Virus record (IMG/VR): IMGVR_UViG_3300027704_000178
Coordinates: 1 to 22,594 of that record
Direction: 5' to 3' (one strand)
DNA: 22,594 nt
DNA from: a virus
Below, piece after piece: positions 21,526-22,594 of the stretch. A program made the translations under genes and the position numbers. The notes below the pieces were generated by a model, which was given only the letters and a program-made list of their open reading frames with translations, made no database searches and was not told the DNA's origin. Each line of letters starts with the position of its first letter. Position 1 is the stretch's first letter.

Positions 21526-21555
21526 TCGTACTAAGTTCTGAGGAGGACAAATCAC

Positions 21556-21834
21556 ATGAATAACATTCCAGACAACCCCGCACGAGTAGCATCGCCTACA
21601 CCACCATCTAAAATAAACACTAAAGAAATTAAGTTTAATCTTATCCAGGCTTACTTAGATTCTGACGTTGACGATGGCGCATTCCACGAAGAGCTAGAAA
21701 ATTATATTATTGAAAACGGATTGATACATCATTGGATGCGTCAACTGTACACTCGTGAAGCTGACCAGGTGCAGCTTGATATGCAAGATTTGCTTAACTC
21801 AGTTGCATTAAATTATGTGGAGCGAATGCTATGA
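21556..21834 (+). CDS. Unknown 92-residue protein
   Basis: First gene of the plus operon, with GAGGAGG 9 bases before ATG 21556. The protein starts MNNIPDNPARVASPTPPSKI, a disordered Pro-rich head, then is helical and acidic (EIKFNLIQAYLDSDVDDGAFHEELENYIIENGLIHHWMRQLYTREADQVQLDMQDLLNSVALNYVERML). No family recognised. It overlaps the next gene by four bases. The position upstream of an annealing protein suggests a recombination or replication accessory. Confidence 0.7.
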   Translation: MNNIPDNPARVASPTPPSKINTKEIKFNLIQAYLDSDVDDGAFHEELENYIIENGLIHHWMRQLYTREADQVQLDMQDLLNSVALNYVERML

Positions 21835-22079
21835 AGGTTAAAAACTTAGCAGAGAATGGTCTTACTGGTTCTGACATTGGTGACGCTATGTCTGCTCAGG
21901 CGCAGGAAGGCTGGCTTGAGTGTGAGTTAATGGCCACTATGAATAACTACATGAAGTCTAATGATTTTATTAATGGTTATGCGTTTGCAAAGCATGTAGA
22001 AAGTTTAGCTTTAGAGTTGTGGCGAACAGAGCAGAAAGCTATAGCAGAGCGTAACGCTGATAAAGAGTTACCATTCTAA
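21831..22079 (+). CDS. Unknown 82-residue protein
   Basis: ATG 21831 overlaps the preceding TGA (ATGA), so translation is coupled. The protein starts MKVKNLAENGLTGSDIGDAM and is helical (SAQAQEGWLECELMATMNNYMKSNDFINGYAFAKHVESLALELWRTEQKAIAERNADKELPF). The C-terminal ELPF after a long charged helix is reminiscent of short partner-binding tails such as SSB-type DIPF, but I would not claim that. No family recognised. It precedes the ERF annealing gene by 21 bases. Confidence 0.7.
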   Translation: MKVKNLAENGLTGSDIGDAMSAQAQEGWLECELMATMNNYMKSNDFINGYAFAKHVESLALELWRTEQKAIAERNADKELPF

Positions 22080-22100
22080 TTAATGAAGAAGGAGAAGAAA

Positions 22101-22594
22101 ATGAATAAGTCAGAAAGTATAGATAAGTTAGCAGCAGCACTATGTAAAGCACAGGCAGAAATGGGTGGGGCAGTCAAAGACGCAAAGAATCCTTTCTTCA
22201 AGTCATCTTACGCTGATCTTACTAGCGTTATAAAAGCGATTAAAGAACCGTTCGCTAATAATGGATTGTCTTACTCTCAGTTGCCAGTTACATCAGAGGG
22301 TGGTGGTGGAGTAGGTGTTACTACAATCTTAATGCACTCATCTGGTCAATGGTTAGAGTCAGAGTTTTACTTGCCGCTTGCTAAAAAAGATCCACAGGGC
22401 GGTGGTAGTGCGATAACTTACGCTAGACGTTATGCGTTACAAGCCATTGCAGGAATTCCTACAGCGGATGATGATGCTGAGGCTGCGATGATGCGGGGAA
22501 AGCCAGTTGAGAAGTCTATAGAGGAGCTGTGCGCTGAGGCAGTAGAAGCTCACATTGATTCTCTACAGTATATCCGCAAAGTTCTCTGTGACCC
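22101..22594 (+). CDS. erf: ERF-family single-strand annealing protein, N-terminal part
   Basis: The frame starts at ATG 22101 (GGAG 7 bases upstream; an in-frame ATG at 22083 is less likely) and runs off the right edge after 164 codons. It has the ERF family signature: LAAALCKAQAEMGGAVKDAKNPFFKSSYADLTSVIKAIKEPFANNGLSYSQ, then VTTILMHSSGQWLESEFYLPLAKKDPQGGGSAITYARRYALQAIAGIPTADDDAEAA. The KNPFFKSSYADL, QGGGSAITYARRYAL and DDDAE motifs are diagnostic. ERF anneals complementary single strands and drives phage recombination and genome circularisation. Its oligomer ring is formed from this region. The C-terminal end is not in the window. Confidence 0.93.
   Translation, partial: MNKSESIDKLAAALCKAQAEMGGAVKDAKNPFFKSSYADLTSVIKAIKEPFANNGLSYSQLPVTSEGGGGVGVTTILMHSSGQWLESEFYLPLAKKDPQGGGSAITYARRYALQAIAGIPTADDDAEAAMMRGKPVEKSIEELCAEAVEAHIDSLQYIRKVLCD

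Noticed and set aside
1-22594. CRISPR array, tRNA, integrase or insertion sequence
   Set aside because: No regularly spaced repeats, no T-loop signature in a cloverleaf and no transposase or recombinase motif were found by eye.

Overview
The window is part of the genome of a tailed double-stranded DNA bacteriophage (or a prophage of one). It carries a full head and packaging module, tail adaptor and receptor-binding genes, a holin, a replication module and the start of a recombination module. Gene packing is phage-like, with many 1-base TAATG and 4-base ATGA overlaps. Strong GGAGG-type ribosome sites, sigma70-like promoters, a 3-TM holin and an ERF annealing protein suggest a proteobacterial host, probably aquatic and gammaproteobacterial. 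That host call is inference. The SU10-type capsid and adaptor favour a podovirus-like virion. No integrase, lysin gene or DNA polymerase is visible.

Layout. (1) 1-12893, all on the minus strand, is the late operon. Read from its promoter (13007-13035) it encodes a small unknown protein, a holin, a membrane coiled-coil protein, a beta-helix tailspike, two beta-rich proteins, the small and large terminase, the portal, two small proteins, scaffold, major capsid protein, a terminator, a 27-residue basic peptide, a small head protein, the head-tail adaptor, a tail fibre and a truncated gene at the edge. (2) 12894-13914 is a gene-free kilobase. It holds the late promoter and a hairpin leader, a probable plus-strand structured RNA (13105-13366), and a dense cluster of the heptamer ACCWGGT. 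(3) 13915-14739 (minus) is a cassette of four small unknown genes with its own promoter and terminator. (4) 14884-16418 (plus) holds a cysteine-rich phage/plasmid family protein, small unknown genes and two tiny membrane proteins. (5) 16502-21414 (minus) is the replication operon: Cro-like regulator, primase-type zinc domain, replication/helicase-loader-like protein, DnaB-like helicase, small DNA-binding proteins and a metallophosphoesterase. (6) 21556-22594 (plus) is a divergent operon leading into an ERF single-strand annealing protein cut by the window edge.

The clearest candidates for something undescribed are in the centre. First, the ACCWGGT/CCWGG cluster runs about twelve times denser than in the rest of the window. 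Second, the plus-strand RNA has several long stems whose G-U pairs all favour the plus orientation. Third, a 20-base stretch downstream of that RNA matches, with one mismatch, the antisense of the replication gene. Fourth, a pair of divergent promoters shares one palindromic -35 box.
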